Shown: one piece after another, positions 49,847-58,700 of the stretch
Position numbering within the stretch: position 1 is the first letter of the stretch
Layout: each line of letters opens with the position of its first letter
Assembly (NCBI GenBank): GCA_910578845.1
Contig: CAJTSL010000020.1
Span: 1 to 64,000, forward strand
Origin: an uncultured Lachnospiraceae bacterium
Lineage (GTDB): Bacteria > Bacillota > Clostridia > Lachnospirales > Lachnospiraceae
Length of the DNA: 64,000 nucleotides
Direction: 5' to 3'
Translations under genes and position numbers: made by a program
The notes under the pieces: model-generated
Databases searched by the model: none
The model's input: only the letters and a program-made list of their open reading frames with translations
What the model was told of the DNA's origin: nothing

Positions 49847-51958
49847 ATGAGTGAGATGTTTAATGTAGAAAAGATTTTTGGACAGAACCTATTTACCCTT
49901 GAAAAGATGAAAGAATGTCTGCCGAAACATGTATACAAAGAGGTTATGAAAATCATAGACCAGGGCGGCGAACTTTCTATGGACGCAGCGAATGTTGTCG
50001 CAAAAGCAATGAAAGACTGGGCAGTCGAACATGGTGCGACGCATTATACACATTGGTTCCAGCCTCTTACGGGCATTACGGCAGAAAAGCATGACGCTTT
50101 CGTCGCTCATCCTGATGAATCAGGACGGATGCTGACGGAGTTTTCCGGTAAAGAATTGATCAAAGGCGAGCCGGATGCTTCTTCTTTTCCGTCAGGAGGC
50201 TTGCGGGCAACGTTTGAAGCAAGGGGATATACAGCATGGGACATCACTTCTCCTGCGTTCCTGAAAGAATCCGCTTGTGGCGCGGTTCTCTGTATCCCTA
50301 CCGCATTTTGCTCCTATACGGGTGAAGCATTGGATAAGAAAACGCCCCTTTTGCGCTCCATGGAAGCATTGAGTGAGCAGGCGCTTAGAATTGTCAGATT
50401 ATTTGGCAATACAGGGGCGACAAAAGTAGTGGCGTCTGTAGGAGCGGAGCAGGAATATTTCTTGGTAGACGAGGGGCTGTTCATGAAGAGGACAGATTTA
50501 ATGTTTGCCGGGCGTACGCTATTTGGGGCGCCAGCGCCAAAAGGACAGGAAATGGAAGACCATTACTTTGGCGTGATCAGGGAACGTGTCGGCGCCTATA
50601 TGAAAGATTTGAATGAAGAACTTTGGAAACTGGGAGTTACAGCCAAGACGCAGCATAATGAAGTGGCTCCTGCACAGCATGAGCTGGCGCCGATTTATGA
50701 AACGGCTAATATTGCGGTAGACCATAACCAGATTGTCATGGAGACAATGAAGCGTGTGGCGATTAAGCATGGCATGAGATGCCTGCTCCATGAAAAGCCG
50801 TACGCAGGCGTCAATGGTTCCGGCAAACATGATAACTGGTCTATTACAACGGATAATGGCGTGAACTTGTTAGATCCGGGAGAAACGCCGAATGAGAATA
50901 TCCAGTTCTTATTAGTGTTAGCCTGCATTATGAAAGCAGTGGATACACATGCTGATTTGCTCCGCCAGTCTGCTTCCGATGTTGGGAACGACCATAGATT
51001 AGGCGCCAATGAAGCGCCTCCGGCAATTATGTCCATTTTCCTTGGAGAACAGCTAGAAGATGTAGTAAGCCAGTTGATTGAGACCGGTTTTGCTACTTCT
51101 GTCAAAGAAGGCGGTAAGCTGCTTACCGGCGTAAAAACATTGCCTGATTTCCAGAAAGATGCCACGGACCGGAACCGGACTTCGCCGTTTGCGTTTACAG
51201 GGAATAAATTTGAGTTCCGTATGGTCGGCTCATCCGATTCCATTGCAAGCCCGAATACGACTTTGAATGCGATAGTAGCGGAAAGCTTCTGTGAAGCGGC
51301 AGACAGATTGGAAAAAGCGGAAAATCTGGAAATTGCCATTCATGATTTGATTAAAGAATATATGACCAAGCACCAGAGAATTATTTTCAACGGGAATGGA
51401 TACGCTGATGAATGGGTCGAGGAAGCAGAGAAGAGAGGACTTCCGAATATCAAATCCATGATTGAAGCGGCAGAAACCCTTACGACGGATAAGGCAGTCA
51501 GGCTCTTCGAGAAATTTGGCATCTTCACAAAAGTCGAATTGGAATCCCGGGAAGAGATTATCTATGAGACTTACGCAAAGACAATTAATATTGAGGCACT
51601 GACGATGATCGATATGGCAGGCAAGCAGATTATCCCGGCAGTGGTCAAATACACGAAGATGCTTGCAGATACAGTCAATGCTGTCAAAGAAGCGGGTGCG
51701 GATGCAACGATGCAGAGGGCGCTTCTTAAGGAAGTCTGTGCAAACTTAGCTGTGATGCAGGCGGCGCTTGCCGAATTGAAGAAAGTGGAAGCAGAGGCAT
51801 CAGCAATGGAAAATGCGAGAGAGCAGGCATTTTATTATAAAGATACAGTGAAAGTGGCAATGGAGAAGCTTCGTAAACCGGCAGATGAATTGGAAATGGT
51901 TGTTGATAAAGACATTTGGCCGATCCCGACTTACGGGGAATTAATGTTTGAAATTTAA
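49847..51958 (+). CDS. glnN: Type III glutamine synthetase
   Basis: ATP-dependent enzyme joining glutamate and ammonia to glutamine; the large, dodecameric GSIII form of Bacteroidetes, cyanobacteria and some clostridia. The 703-residue protein shows MSEMFNVEKIFGQNLFT, ATHYTHWFQPLTG, PSGGLRATFEARGYT and VGAEQEYFLVD. It also has the catalytic NEVAPAQHELAPIYE, PYAGVNGSGKHDNWS, and LGANEAPPAIMSIFLG with the RNRTSPFAFTGNKFEFR region. I chose the ATG at 49847 (GAGAGG upstream); an earlier in-frame ATG lies inside the terminator hairpin. No adenylylation system is expected for GSIII. Confidence 0.96.
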   Translation: MSEMFNVEKIFGQNLFTLEKMKECLPKHVYKEVMKIIDQGGELSMDAANVVAKAMKDWAVEHGATHYTHWFQPLTGITAEKHDAFVAHPDESGRMLTEFSGKELIKGEPDASSFPSGGLRATFEARGYTAWDITSPAFLKESACGAVLCIPTAFCSYTGEALDKKTPLLRSMEALSEQALRIVRLFGNTGATKVVASVGAEQEYFLVDEGLFMKRTDLMFAGRTLFGAPAPKGQEMEDHYFGVIRERVGAYMKDLNEELWKLGVTAKTQHNEVAPAQHELAPIYETANIAVDHNQIVMETMKRVAIKHGMRCLLHEKPYAGVNGSGKHDNWSITTDNGVNLLDPGETPNENIQFLLVLACIMKAVDTHADLLRQSASDVGNDHRLGANEAPPAIMSIFLGEQLEDVVSQLIETGFATSVKEGGKLLTGVKTLPDFQKDATDRNRTSPFAFTGNKFEFRMVGSSDSIASPNTTLNAIVAESFCEAADRLEKAENLEIAIHDLIKEYMTKHQRIIFNGNGYADEWVEEAEKRGLPNIKSMIEAAETLTTDKAVRLFEKFGIFTKVELESREEIIYETYAKTINIEALTMIDMAGKQIIPAVVKYTKMLADTVNAVKEAGADATMQRALLKEVCANLAVMQAALAELKKVEAEASAMENAREQAFYYKDTVKVAMEKLRKPADELEMVVDKDIWPIPTYGELMFEI

Positions 51959-51969
51959 TGGATGGGGAA

Positions 51970-52007
51970 AAGAGATGGACAGGAAGGCTATTTTCTGTTC
52001 ATCTCTT
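51970..52007 (+). terminator. Possible terminator downstream of glnN
   Basis: AAGAGATGGACAG (51970-51982) pairs with CTGTTCATCTCTT (51995-52007) with one G-T pair. No T-run follows, so termination is uncertain. Confidence 0.4.
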
Positions 52008-52013
52008 ATAAAG

Positions 52014-52079
52014 GGGAAGCGAATAGAAGGTGCAAGGAAAGTGAATGGAAAGCGCAAGGGAAGCGAATAGAAAGCATAA
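52014..52079. repeat. Three 22-bp tandem repeats between glnN and tRNA-Gln
   Basis: Units at 52014-52035, 52036-52057 and 52058-52079 share the pattern GGGAAGCGAATAGAAAGCGC with a few substitutions. No gene is encoded. They lie just upstream of the tRNA promoter. Confidence 0.75.
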
Positions 52080-52114
52080 AAAAGAAAAAATTTTAAAAAA
52101 TTTAAAAATAGTAC

Positions 52115-52143
52115 TTGCCAAATAAGAAAAGATACTGTATAAT
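52115..52143 (+). promoter_or_regulatory. Promoter of tRNA-Gln
   Basis: TTGCCA (52115-52120), a 17-base spacer and TATAAT (52138-52143), ending 18 bases before the tRNA. Confidence 0.85.
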
Positions 52144-52161
52144 TCAAAATTGTAATGCTGA

Positions 52162-52233
52162 TGGGCTATCGCCAAACGGTAAGGCAACGGACTCTGACTC
52201 CGTCATTTCAAGGTTCGAATCCTTGTAGCCCAG
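52162..52233 (+). tRNA. tRNA-Gln (anticodon CTG)
   Basis: A complete cloverleaf reads directly from the sequence. The acceptor stem is TGGGCTA/TAGCCCA, and the D arm has CGCC...GGCA. The anticodon stem is ACGGA/TCCGT with loop CTCTGAC, giving anticodon CTG at 52194-52196. The T arm is CAAGG-TTCGAAT-CCTTG, with discriminator G. CCA is not encoded. It reads CAG codons. It has its own promoter and terminator. Confidence 0.95.
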
Positions 52234-52237
52234 CTAT

Positions 52238-52272
52238 AAAGCCTTGGCGAAGTAATTCGCTAAGGTTTTTAT
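52238..52272 (+). terminator. Terminator of tRNA-Gln
   Basis: CCTTGGCGAA (52242-52251) pairs with TTCGCTAAGG (52256-52265) with one G-T pair, then a T-run. Confidence 0.85.
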
Positions 52273-52309
52273 TTTATATTGTTCCATTATGAAGAAGGAA
52301 GGCATTGGC

Positions 52310-53035
52310 ATGTATACTTTTCAAAGCAGGATACGCTATAGCGAAGTAGGCATAGACGGCAATCTGACATTAGAGTCATTGCTTGATTATTTTCAGGATG
52401 CCTCCACGTTTCATTCCGAAGACATTGGCCTTGGCGTTGTGTATTTACAGGAACGCCATCTGGCATGGGTGCTTTCGGCATGGCAGATTGTAGTGGAACG
52501 GTATCCGCATTTATGTGAGAATGTGATAATCGGCACGCTACCTTATGATTTCAAAGGGTTTATCGGGTACCGTAATTTCTGGATGGATACGGAAGCGGGA
52601 GAACGCCTTGCCTATGCAAATTCTGTCTGGACATTGATGGATATGGAGAAAAAGATCCCTGCGAGGCCGCCTGCCGAGATGATAGAAGGTTATGCCATAG
52701 AGGACAGACTGGATATGGATTATGCGCCAAGGAAGATTGCAGTGCCATCGGATGGTGAGCTATACGAGGCAAGGCAAGTTAAGGCACATCATTTAGATAC
52801 AAACGGACATGTGAACAACGGACAATATGTAAGAATGGCAATGGATTATATACCGGACGGCTTTTCCATCCGGCAGTTACGCGCCGAATATAAGAAGCAG
52901 GCGGTGCTGCATGATACGGTGATCCCGGCGGTAGCGGTAAATCCGGATAAAACACTTTTTACGATATCCCTTAACGGCAAAGACGACATGCCATATAGTA
53001 TTGTAGAGCTGACAGGAGCAGTCAAGGCCAGATAA
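52310..53035 (+). CDS. Acyl-ACP thioesterase (FatA/TesA-like double hotdog)
   Basis: Releases fatty acids from acyl carrier protein. The 241-residue protein is a double-hotdog enzyme. Its first domain has MYTFQSRIRYSEVGIDGNL, LLDYFQDASTFHSEDIGLG and WVLSAWQIVVERYPHLCE. The second domain has the catalytic-type HLDTNGHVNNGQYVRMAMDY and LRAEYKKQAVLHDTVIP. I chose the ATG at 52310 with GGAAGG seven bases upstream; the ATG at 52289 has no ribosome site. Product chain length cannot be predicted. Confidence 0.92.
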   Translation: MYTFQSRIRYSEVGIDGNLTLESLLDYFQDASTFHSEDIGLGVVYLQERHLAWVLSAWQIVVERYPHLCENVIIGTLPYDFKGFIGYRNFWMDTEAGERLAYANSVWTLMDMEKKIPARPPAEMIEGYAIEDRLDMDYAPRKIAVPSDGELYEARQVKAHHLDTNGHVNNGQYVRMAMDYIPDGFSIRQLRAEYKKQAVLHDTVIPAVAVNPDKTLFTISLNGKDDMPYSIVELTGAVKAR

Positions 53036-53094
53036 AAGGCATTTTCCGACGATTGGATTTGAGAGCCTGCTAGAGCAGACAGATGGGAGTAAAG

Positions 53095-53928
53095 ATGATA
53101 GCATTAGGTGAGATACAGACGTTAACAATTGTGAAAAAGGTAGATTTTGGCGTGTACTTAGCGGACAGCGAGCAACCAGAGGAAAAGGTCTTGCTGCCGA
53201 TCAAGCAGGTGCCTGTAGGAGCCGGGATTGGGGATTCGTTAGAGGTGTTCATTTACCGGGATTCCAAAGACCGTCTGATTGCAACGACGAATAGGCCGAA
53301 ACTGACTTTGGGCGGCGTTGCAAGGCTGCGGGTGGTGCAGACCGGGCAGATTGGCGCTTTCCTGGATTGGGGGCTAGAGAAAGACTTGCTGCTCCCTTTT
53401 AAGCAACAGACGAAAAAGGTAAGAGAGGGAGAAGAATGCCTGGCAGCGCTCTACATTGATAAGAGCAGTAGATTATGCGCTACTATGAATGTCTATCCAT
53501 ATTTGCAAAAGGACAGCTCATATCAGAAAGATGATAAAGTGAGCGGGACAGTATATGAGATCAGCAACAATTTTGGCGCTTTTGTAGCAGTGGATGATCA
53601 GTATTCAGCGTTGATCCCGAAGCAGGAACTGTATGGGGAAATCCATGTGGGAGATACTGTTAACGCAAGAGTCACTGAAGTAAAAGAAGACGGCAAGCTA
53701 AGCTTAAGCATTCGGGAGAAGGCATATTTGCAGATTGGCCAGGATGCGGAGAAAATACTGCAGATCATTGACAGCTTCGATGGTGTGCTTCCTTTTTCGG
53801 ATAAAGCGTCTCCGGAGACGATCAGACGAGAGACACAGATGAGTAAGAATGAATTTAAAAGAGCAGTCGGGCATTTATTGAAAGAACGGAAAATCATCAT
53901 CGGAGAGAAGTCGATCCGAAGGGTGTAA
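53095..53928 (+). CDS. cvfB: CvfB-like S1-domain RNA-binding protein
   Basis: The 277-residue protein has S1-like OB-fold domains in series (about 1-60, 65-130, 145-215) and a C-terminal winged helix (about 220-277). Visible S1 patterns are VDFGVYLADSE, TGQIGAFLDWGLEKDLLLPF, VSGTVYEISNNFGAFVAVDDQYSALIP, and the ending GVLPFSDKASPETIRRETQMS, typical of CvfB/YitL. In Staphylococcus CvfB affects virulence-factor expression by binding RNA. I chose the ATG at 53095 with GGGAG upstream. Confidence 0.92.
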   Translation: MIALGEIQTLTIVKKVDFGVYLADSEQPEEKVLLPIKQVPVGAGIGDSLEVFIYRDSKDRLIATTNRPKLTLGGVARLRVVQTGQIGAFLDWGLEKDLLLPFKQQTKKVREGEECLAALYIDKSSRLCATMNVYPYLQKDSSYQKDDKVSGTVYEISNNFGAFVAVDDQYSALIPKQELYGEIHVGDTVNARVTEVKEDGKLSLSIREKAYLQIGQDAEKILQIIDSFDGVLPFSDKASPETIRRETQMSKNEFKRAVGHLLKERKIIIGEKSIRRV

Positions 53929-54043
53929 GATCCGTTACGGCAGCGGGGCATTTCCCTGTTGCTATCTCTACTGTTGCCAGAAAATATGCCTGTGGAACAG
54001 CGTTTATTACAGTAAACTGCTCTGACATGGAGGCAAAATTATT

Positions 54044-54277
54044 ATGAAAGTAGAACATATTAAAAGTATTGATGAATTCTTGAAAGTCATAGATAGTTGT
54101 AGCGGGAAAGTCGAGCTGGTGACAGCCGAAGGCGATAGGCTGAATTTGAAATCGAAGCTTTCCCAATATGTATCATTAGCAAGTATTTTCTCCGATGAGA
54201 CGATAGAGGGGCTTGAGATAATTGCTTATGAATCGGAGGATACGGCAAAATTGGTTGCATTTATGCAGAGAGGTTAA
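54044..54277 (+). CDS. Small protein of unknown function upstream of a CPBP protease
   Basis: A 77-residue protein: MKVEHIKSIDEFLKVIDSC, SGKVELVTAEGDRLNLKSKL, then SQYVSLASIFSDETIEGLEI. The pattern of an N-terminal helix followed by alternating strands and no membrane segment suggests a compact cytosolic protein. I recognise similar short proteins in Lachnospiraceae but no function. GGAGG lies ten bases before the ATG. The stop is seven bases before the CPBP gene, so they are probably co-transcribed. Confidence 0.75.
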   Translation: MKVEHIKSIDEFLKVIDSCSGKVELVTAEGDRLNLKSKLSQYVSLASIFSDETIEGLEIIAYESEDTAKLVAFMQRG

Positions 54278-54284
54278 ATGGCGG

Positions 54285-55226
54285 ATGAATAGTAAAAAAG
54301 TAAACTGGCTCTTTTTATGTCTTATTTTGATAGATATTGCCTGGCTGGCATTTGTCGTGATATTCATTATTGCTTTGCAGAAACCCTTTAACTTGCCGAT
54401 CGCGGCAAACTTTATACTCAATCAGATGTTCATCGTTGTGCCGACTATGCTTTTCCTCTTGGCATCAAAACGAAAGACGGAAAGCGGCAATTTGAATGAA
54501 ATGCTGGGATTCCATAAAATAAAAGTATCCTCTTTTTTCATGATCATATTATTCACATTTCTGATTATGCCAATGTCTATAGCGCTTAATGCTATTTCTA
54601 TGTTATTCGTAGAGAACACGGTCAACGCCATAAGCGGTGACATCTTACAGATGCCGTTCCTTCTCATGCTGTTTTTAATCGGGATCTTTGGCCCGTTTTG
54701 TGAGGAACTGGTCTTTCGTGGCGCAATTTTCCATGGTTATCAGAGATCAGGAGCAGTCATTGGGGCAATCATTTGGTCCGCAGTACTGTTTGGCCTGATG
54801 CATTTGAATTTTAATCAGGCTGCTTATGCGGTTGCGCTTGGGTTTATGTTCGGATTGCTGGTGGAAGCGACAGGCAGCCTATGGTCTTCGGTGATTGCGC
54901 ATATGGTTTTCAATTCGCAGCAGGTTTGCACGATGTATCTTTCAGAATATTTTATGCCAGGAACATATGAATCTTCTGATAATATGCTGACGCAGGATCT
55001 ATTGCTTGGCGCGATCGGGCCGTACCTGATCATTGCAGTCATTGCGACATCAATTGCATTTTGCGTGTTATTCTGGCTTGCGAAAAATGAAAACAGGGAA
55101 GTTAACTGGCGGTATCTATGGAAAAGAGATAAAGAGGCAAAGAGCGCTTTTGTCAGTGCGCCGCTTATTGTTGCGATCATCATCAGCCTTGCTTATATGG
55201 TCTTTAGTTGGGCCGCATCGCGCTGA
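54285..55226 (+). CDS. CPBP-family intramembrane metalloprotease
   Basis: The 313-residue membrane protein has about eight helices and the CPBP (CAAX protease/bacteriocin-processing, ABI) motifs: motif 1 FCEELVFRGAIFHGY with EExxxR, motif 2 LFGLMHLNFNQ with a metal-binding His, and motif 3 VIAHMVFNSQQ with HxxxN. Family members process prenylated proteins or peptides or give bacteriocin self-immunity; substrate unknown. I chose ATG at 54285 with AGAGAGG upstream; an earlier in-frame ATG overlaps the preceding gene. Confidence 0.92.
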   Translation: MNSKKVNWLFLCLILIDIAWLAFVVIFIIALQKPFNLPIAANFILNQMFIVVPTMLFLLASKRKTESGNLNEMLGFHKIKVSSFFMIILFTFLIMPMSIALNAISMLFVENTVNAISGDILQMPFLLMLFLIGIFGPFCEELVFRGAIFHGYQRSGAVIGAIIWSAVLFGLMHLNFNQAAYAVALGFMFGLLVEATGSLWSSVIAHMVFNSQQVCTMYLSEYFMPGTYESSDNMLTQDLLLGAIGPYLIIAVIATSIAFCVLFWLAKNENREVNWRYLWKRDKEAKSAFVSAPLIVAIIISLAYMVFSWAASR

Positions 55227-55287
55227 TTAGATGAGTCATAAGTGAAGGATATGGAGATGTGTTTTTTGGACAACTAGATTGGAAAAT

Positions 55288-55323
55288 ATAAAACGCCACT
55301 GTCTAAGACAGTGACGTTTTATA
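55288..55323. terminator. Bidirectional terminator between CPBP and YjfB-type genes
   Basis: AAAACGCCACTGTC pairs with GACAGTGACGTTTT (55290-55303 and 55307-55320) with one mismatch and T/A-rich flanks. Confidence 0.88.
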
Positions 55324-55332
55324 TCGCAGTTA

Positions 55333-55524
55333 TTAAACATACATATCGAAATTTGCTCCGACGCTTGGATTGACGGAGAGTTCCATTGCGGCAGCGTCTA
55401 TCATATCGGTAATTTGGGTTCCGGTACTAGAAGCAGCGTCGAGCGATTTGCTTAACATTGCTACACCGAAAGCTGAATTTACCTGAGATGCTGACATTGC
55501 CATAGATAATCCTGCAATATCCAT
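55333..55524 (-). CDS. YjfB-family putative motility protein
   Basis: A 63-residue protein matching the YjfB family: MDIAGLSMAMSASQVNSAFG, VAMLSKSLDAASSTGTQITD, then a C-terminal PSVGANFDMYV. In many Firmicutes these are annotated as putative motility proteins because they co-occur with flagellar genes; direct function is unknown. I chose ATG at 55524 with AGAAAGGTGG upstream; an earlier start adds nine residues not typical of the family. Single-gene unit. Confidence 0.85.
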   Translation of the reverse strand: MDIAGLSMAMSASQVNSAFGVAMLSKSLDAASSTGTQITDMIDAAAMELSVNPSVGANFDMYV

Positions 55525-55551
55525 AGTAACGACCACCTTTCTAAGTTTCAT

Positions 55552-55867
55552 CTGCTTCTAATAGTATAGCACAATAGATGTTGGAAATCTATATGTAAAT
55601 AGGATTAAGAAGTAGAGGCAGTTTATGCTCTACTTTTTTGTATAGTTTGTCCAATGGTAATATATGGGAAATCATTACAATTTATTTAAAAAATACACAA
55701 AAATTTTAGGAATTGAGGTAGATTTTTTTGTTAAAATAGATTAAAATAGGAATCAAATGCTGAATTTTATAGAAAAACGCGATTAACGTGTTGTACAATT
55801 TGCTAAATGAATTGCAAGCCGGCTGTAAGAGAGGGTATAAACATTTGTGTAAAGGGGTTGATGCATT
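55552..55867 (+). terminator. Gene-free stretch with one plus-strand terminator
   Basis: A hairpin AAGTAGAG/CTCTACTT (55610-55617 and 55628-55635) with six T residues looks like a plus-strand terminator, though no gene on that strand ends just before it. It may end an unseen short RNA or back up the 55.3-kb terminator. The AT-rich rest (55641-55860) holds no clear promoter or gene. Confidence 0.5.
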
Positions 55868-56956
55868 ATGATTTCAAATCAGATTTTACAAAATACAATA
55901 GAAGGGCTCAAAGCGATTACAAGGATAGAATTATGTGTAATGGACATTGATGGGAAAGCGGTAGCCATGACAGCGGATGAAATGGAGAAGTGCGGGAAGC
56001 CAGTGGCGGAATTCGCAAAGTCGCCGGCAGATTCCCAGGAGATACAGGGGTATCAGTTTTTCAAGATATTTGACGAGCAGCAATTAGAATATATTTTGGT
56101 TGCCGGGGGCATCGGGGAAGATGTTTACATGGTGGGCAAGATGTCAGCATTCCAGATACAGAATCTGTTAGTGGCATATAAAGAGAGATTTGACAAAGAT
56201 AATTTTATTAAGAATCTTCTATTAGATAATCTGTTATTGGTGGACATATACAGCCGTGCCAAGAAGCTGCATATCCAGACAGATAACAAAAGAGTGGCAA
56301 TGATTATTGAGACAGAAAATGCCAAGGACAATAATGTATTGGAAATCATGCGGACCTATTTTAGCAGTAACAGTAAAGACTTCATTACGGCTGTTGATGA
56401 GAATAATGTCATTGTTGTGAAAGACTTGTCGGAGGGAGATTGCAGTAAGGAGATCGATAAGGCAGCAGCAAGCATAGCAGCTTTTTTGGAAAAAGAACAT
56501 ATGAGGAACGTAAGGATTGCCTACGGAACCATCGTAAGTGAAATCAAAGAAGTGAGCCGTTCCTTTAAAGAAGCAAAGATGGCACTGGATGTCGGCAAGA
56601 TCTTTTTCGGGGAAAGAAATATCATTGCATATAGTGAACTGGGGATTGGGCGCTTGATTTACCAATTGCCGATTCCTCTTTGTAAAATGTTCATCAAAGA
56701 GATTTTTGACGGCAAGAGCCCGGATGAATTTGATGAAGAAACACTGACGACTATTAATAAGTTCTTTGAAAACAGTCTGAATGTGTCGGAGACATCCAGA
56801 CAGCTTTTTATCCATAGGAATACGCTTGTTTATCGTCTGGATAAGTTACAAAAGAGCACCGGCCTGGATTTGAGGGTGTTTGAAGATGCGATCACCTTTA
56901 AAATTGCGCTCATGGTCGTAAAGTATATGAAGTATATGGAAAATTTTGAGTACTAA
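55868..56956 (+). CDS. CdaR/PucR-type transcription regulator
   Basis: The 362-residue protein has an N-terminal sugar-diacid/GAF-like sensor region (about 1-110: MISNQILQNTIEGLKAITRIELCVMDIDG), a middle GGDEF-like PucR domain (about 130-270: RVAMIIETENA, RNVRIAYGTIVSEIKEVSRSFKEAKMALDVG), and a C-terminal HTH_30 domain (about 295-360: TINKFFENSLNVSETSRQLFIHRNTLVYRLDKLQKSTGLDLR). The ligand is unknown. The stop overlaps a possible upstream start of ftsE, and the next gene follows 79 bases on. Confidence 0.9.
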   Translation: MISNQILQNTIEGLKAITRIELCVMDIDGKAVAMTADEMEKCGKPVAEFAKSPADSQEIQGYQFFKIFDEQQLEYILVAGGIGEDVYMVGKMSAFQIQNLLVAYKERFDKDNFIKNLLLDNLLLVDIYSRAKKLHIQTDNKRVAMIIETENAKDNNVLEIMRTYFSSNSKDFITAVDENNVIVVKDLSEGDCSKEIDKAAASIAAFLEKEHMRNVRIAYGTIVSEIKEVSRSFKEAKMALDVGKIFFGERNIIAYSELGIGRLIYQLPIPLCKMFIKEIFDGKSPDEFDEETLTTINKFFENSLNVSETSRQLFIHRNTLVYRLDKLQKSTGLDLRVFEDAITFKIALMVVKYMKYMENFEY

Positions 56957-57035
56957 TAAAACTGATAGGCTGAAAGAAAGGCATGGTATTACAGTGGGAG
57001 AGAAAAAAGGTAATTACAGAGGGGAGAGAGCAGGA

Positions 57036-57770
57036 ATGTCTGCTAGAGGAAGGCGGAGAAGGGCATCTTCAGATAGTAATGAGATCATTACGTTAACGGA
57101 TGTATGTAAAGCCTATTCAACAGGGGCGCCGGCATTAAAGGATGTGAACCTTCGTATCAATAAAGGCGAGTTTGTTTTTATTGTAGGTGACAGCGGCTCA
57201 GGGAAATCTACGTTAATTAAGCTATTATTAAGGGAATTGACGATCACAAGCGGTTATATCAACGTCATGGGGTATGACCTGACGAAAATAAAACATCGGA
57301 AAATACCGAAATTCAGGCGTAATATCGGTATTGTCTTTCAGGATTTCCGTCTATTGAAGGATAGAAATGTCTATGAAAATGTCGCTTTTGCCCAGAGGAT
57401 CATACAAAAATCCAATAAAGAGATTAAGAAAAATGTGCCAAGTATTTTGGCAATCGTGGGGCTGGCGGGCAAGTATAAGGCGAAACCGAAGCAGCTTTCC
57501 GGTGGCGAGCAGCAAAGGGTCGCATTAGCAAGAGCGCTTGTCAATAAGCCTACGGTTTTGCTTGCGGACGAGCCGACCGGAAACCTGGATCCGAAAAACT
57601 CGTGGGAAATCATGAAACTGTTAGAACAGATTAATGAAAATGGCACGACAGTCCTTGTGGTTACACATAACAGGGAAATTGTCAATGCGATGCAGAAAAG
57701 GGTCATTACGCTAAAGCGGGGCGTGATTGTCAGCGACGAAGAAAAGGGAGGATATATTGATGAGGATTAA
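57036..57770 (+). CDS. ftsE: Cell-division ATP-binding protein FtsE
   Basis: ATPase of the FtsEX complex that drives septal or peripheral peptidoglycan hydrolases across the membrane. The 244-residue protein has Walker A GDSGSGKSTLIKLLLRE, signature LSGGEQQRVALARALV, Walker B LLADEPTGNLDP, and the switch histidine in VVTHNREIV, with the FtsE-typical GIVFQDFRLLKDRNVYENVAFA. I chose ATG at 57036 with GGGGAG nine bases upstream; an upstream in-frame start gives an extra 30 basic residues. It overlaps ftsX by 11 bases. Confidence 0.95.
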   Translation: MSARGRRRRASSDSNEIITLTDVCKAYSTGAPALKDVNLRINKGEFVFIVGDSGSGKSTLIKLLLRELTITSGYINVMGYDLTKIKHRKIPKFRRNIGIVFQDFRLLKDRNVYENVAFAQRIIQKSNKEIKKNVPSILAIVGLAGKYKAKPKQLSGGEQQRVALARALVNKPTVLLADEPTGNLDPKNSWEIMKLLEQINENGTTVLVVTHNREIVNAMQKRVITLKRGVIVSDEEKGGYIDED

Positions 57771-58656
57771 TACGTTATTTTATACGCTTCGTCAGGGATT
57801 CCGGAATATTTTCCGGAATAAATGGTTTACGCTTGCCTCAATCGCTACCATAAGCGCCTGTCTTTTCTTATTTGGCTTGTTTTATGCGATTGTCGCTAAT
57901 TTCCAGAATATTGTCAAAAATGCGGAGCAGGGCGTGTCCGTCTCGGTGTTTTTTGATTCTGGATTAGAGGATAGCAGGATCCAGGAAATCGGAGAGATGA
58001 TCGCAAGGCGTACGGAAGTATCAAATGTGCATTTTGTATCGGCTGATGAAGCTTGGGAGAGCTTTAAGGCAGATTATTTGGGAGAGTATGCGGATGGCTT
58101 TACGGAGAACCCGCTGGCGGATTCCGCCAATTATCAGATATACCTGAATGACGTTTCCATGCAGTCAGCATTGGTTACTTATTTAGAATCCATATCCGGC
58201 GTAAGGAAGGTTAACCGTTCCGAGATAACGGCAACTACCCTGACAGGCGTCAATGCACTAGTAGCCTATGTTTCTGTAGGCATTATAGCGATTCTGCTCG
58301 CAGTGTCCATCTTCCTGATCAGTAATACGGTAATGATTGGTATTTCCGTCAGGAAAGAAGAAATCAATATTATGAAATATATCGGCGCAACGGATTTTTT
58401 TGTCAGGTCGCCGTTTGTCATTGAAGGCATGCTGATCGGCTTAATTGGCGCAGCGATTCCTTTGGGCATAATCTATGTTTTGTATAATATCGTGATGGAA
58501 TATATATTAGAGAGATTTTCAATGCTTTCACAGCTCTTAAGCTTTCTGACGGTAACAGAGATTTTCAATGTACTGATTCCGGTTTCTCTGGGAATCGGTG
58601 TAGGAATTGGTTTCTTAGGGAGTATCACTACAGTTAGGAAACATCTTCGCGTCTAG
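57760..58656 (+). CDS. ftsX: Cell-division membrane protein FtsX
   Basis: Membrane partner of FtsE. The 298-residue protein has an N-terminal cytosolic start (MRINTLFYTLRQGFRNIFRNKWFTL), a first helix, an extracellular domain (about 50-165: GVSVSVFFDSGLEDSRIQEIG), then three C-terminal helices (SVGIIAILLAVSIFLISNTV, MLIGLIGAAIPLGIIYVLY, a final VPVSLGIGVGIGF-like one). GGAGG lies six bases before the ATG. The extracellular loop probably contacts the M23 hydrolase encoded next. Confidence 0.94.
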   Translation: MRINTLFYTLRQGFRNIFRNKWFTLASIATISACLFLFGLFYAIVANFQNIVKNAEQGVSVSVFFDSGLEDSRIQEIGEMIARRTEVSNVHFVSADEAWESFKADYLGEYADGFTENPLADSANYQIYLNDVSMQSALVTYLESISGVRKVNRSEITATTLTGVNALVAYVSVGIIAILLAVSIFLISNTVMIGISVRKEEINIMKYIGATDFFVRSPFVIEGMLIGLIGAAIPLGIIYVLYNIVMEYILERFSMLSQLLSFLTVTEIFNVLIPVSLGIGVGIGFLGSITTVRKHLRV

Positions 58657-58700
58657 TTTCAGAAGATGGTGCGTCATTGGTTTAGAAAGGCAGCAGATAA

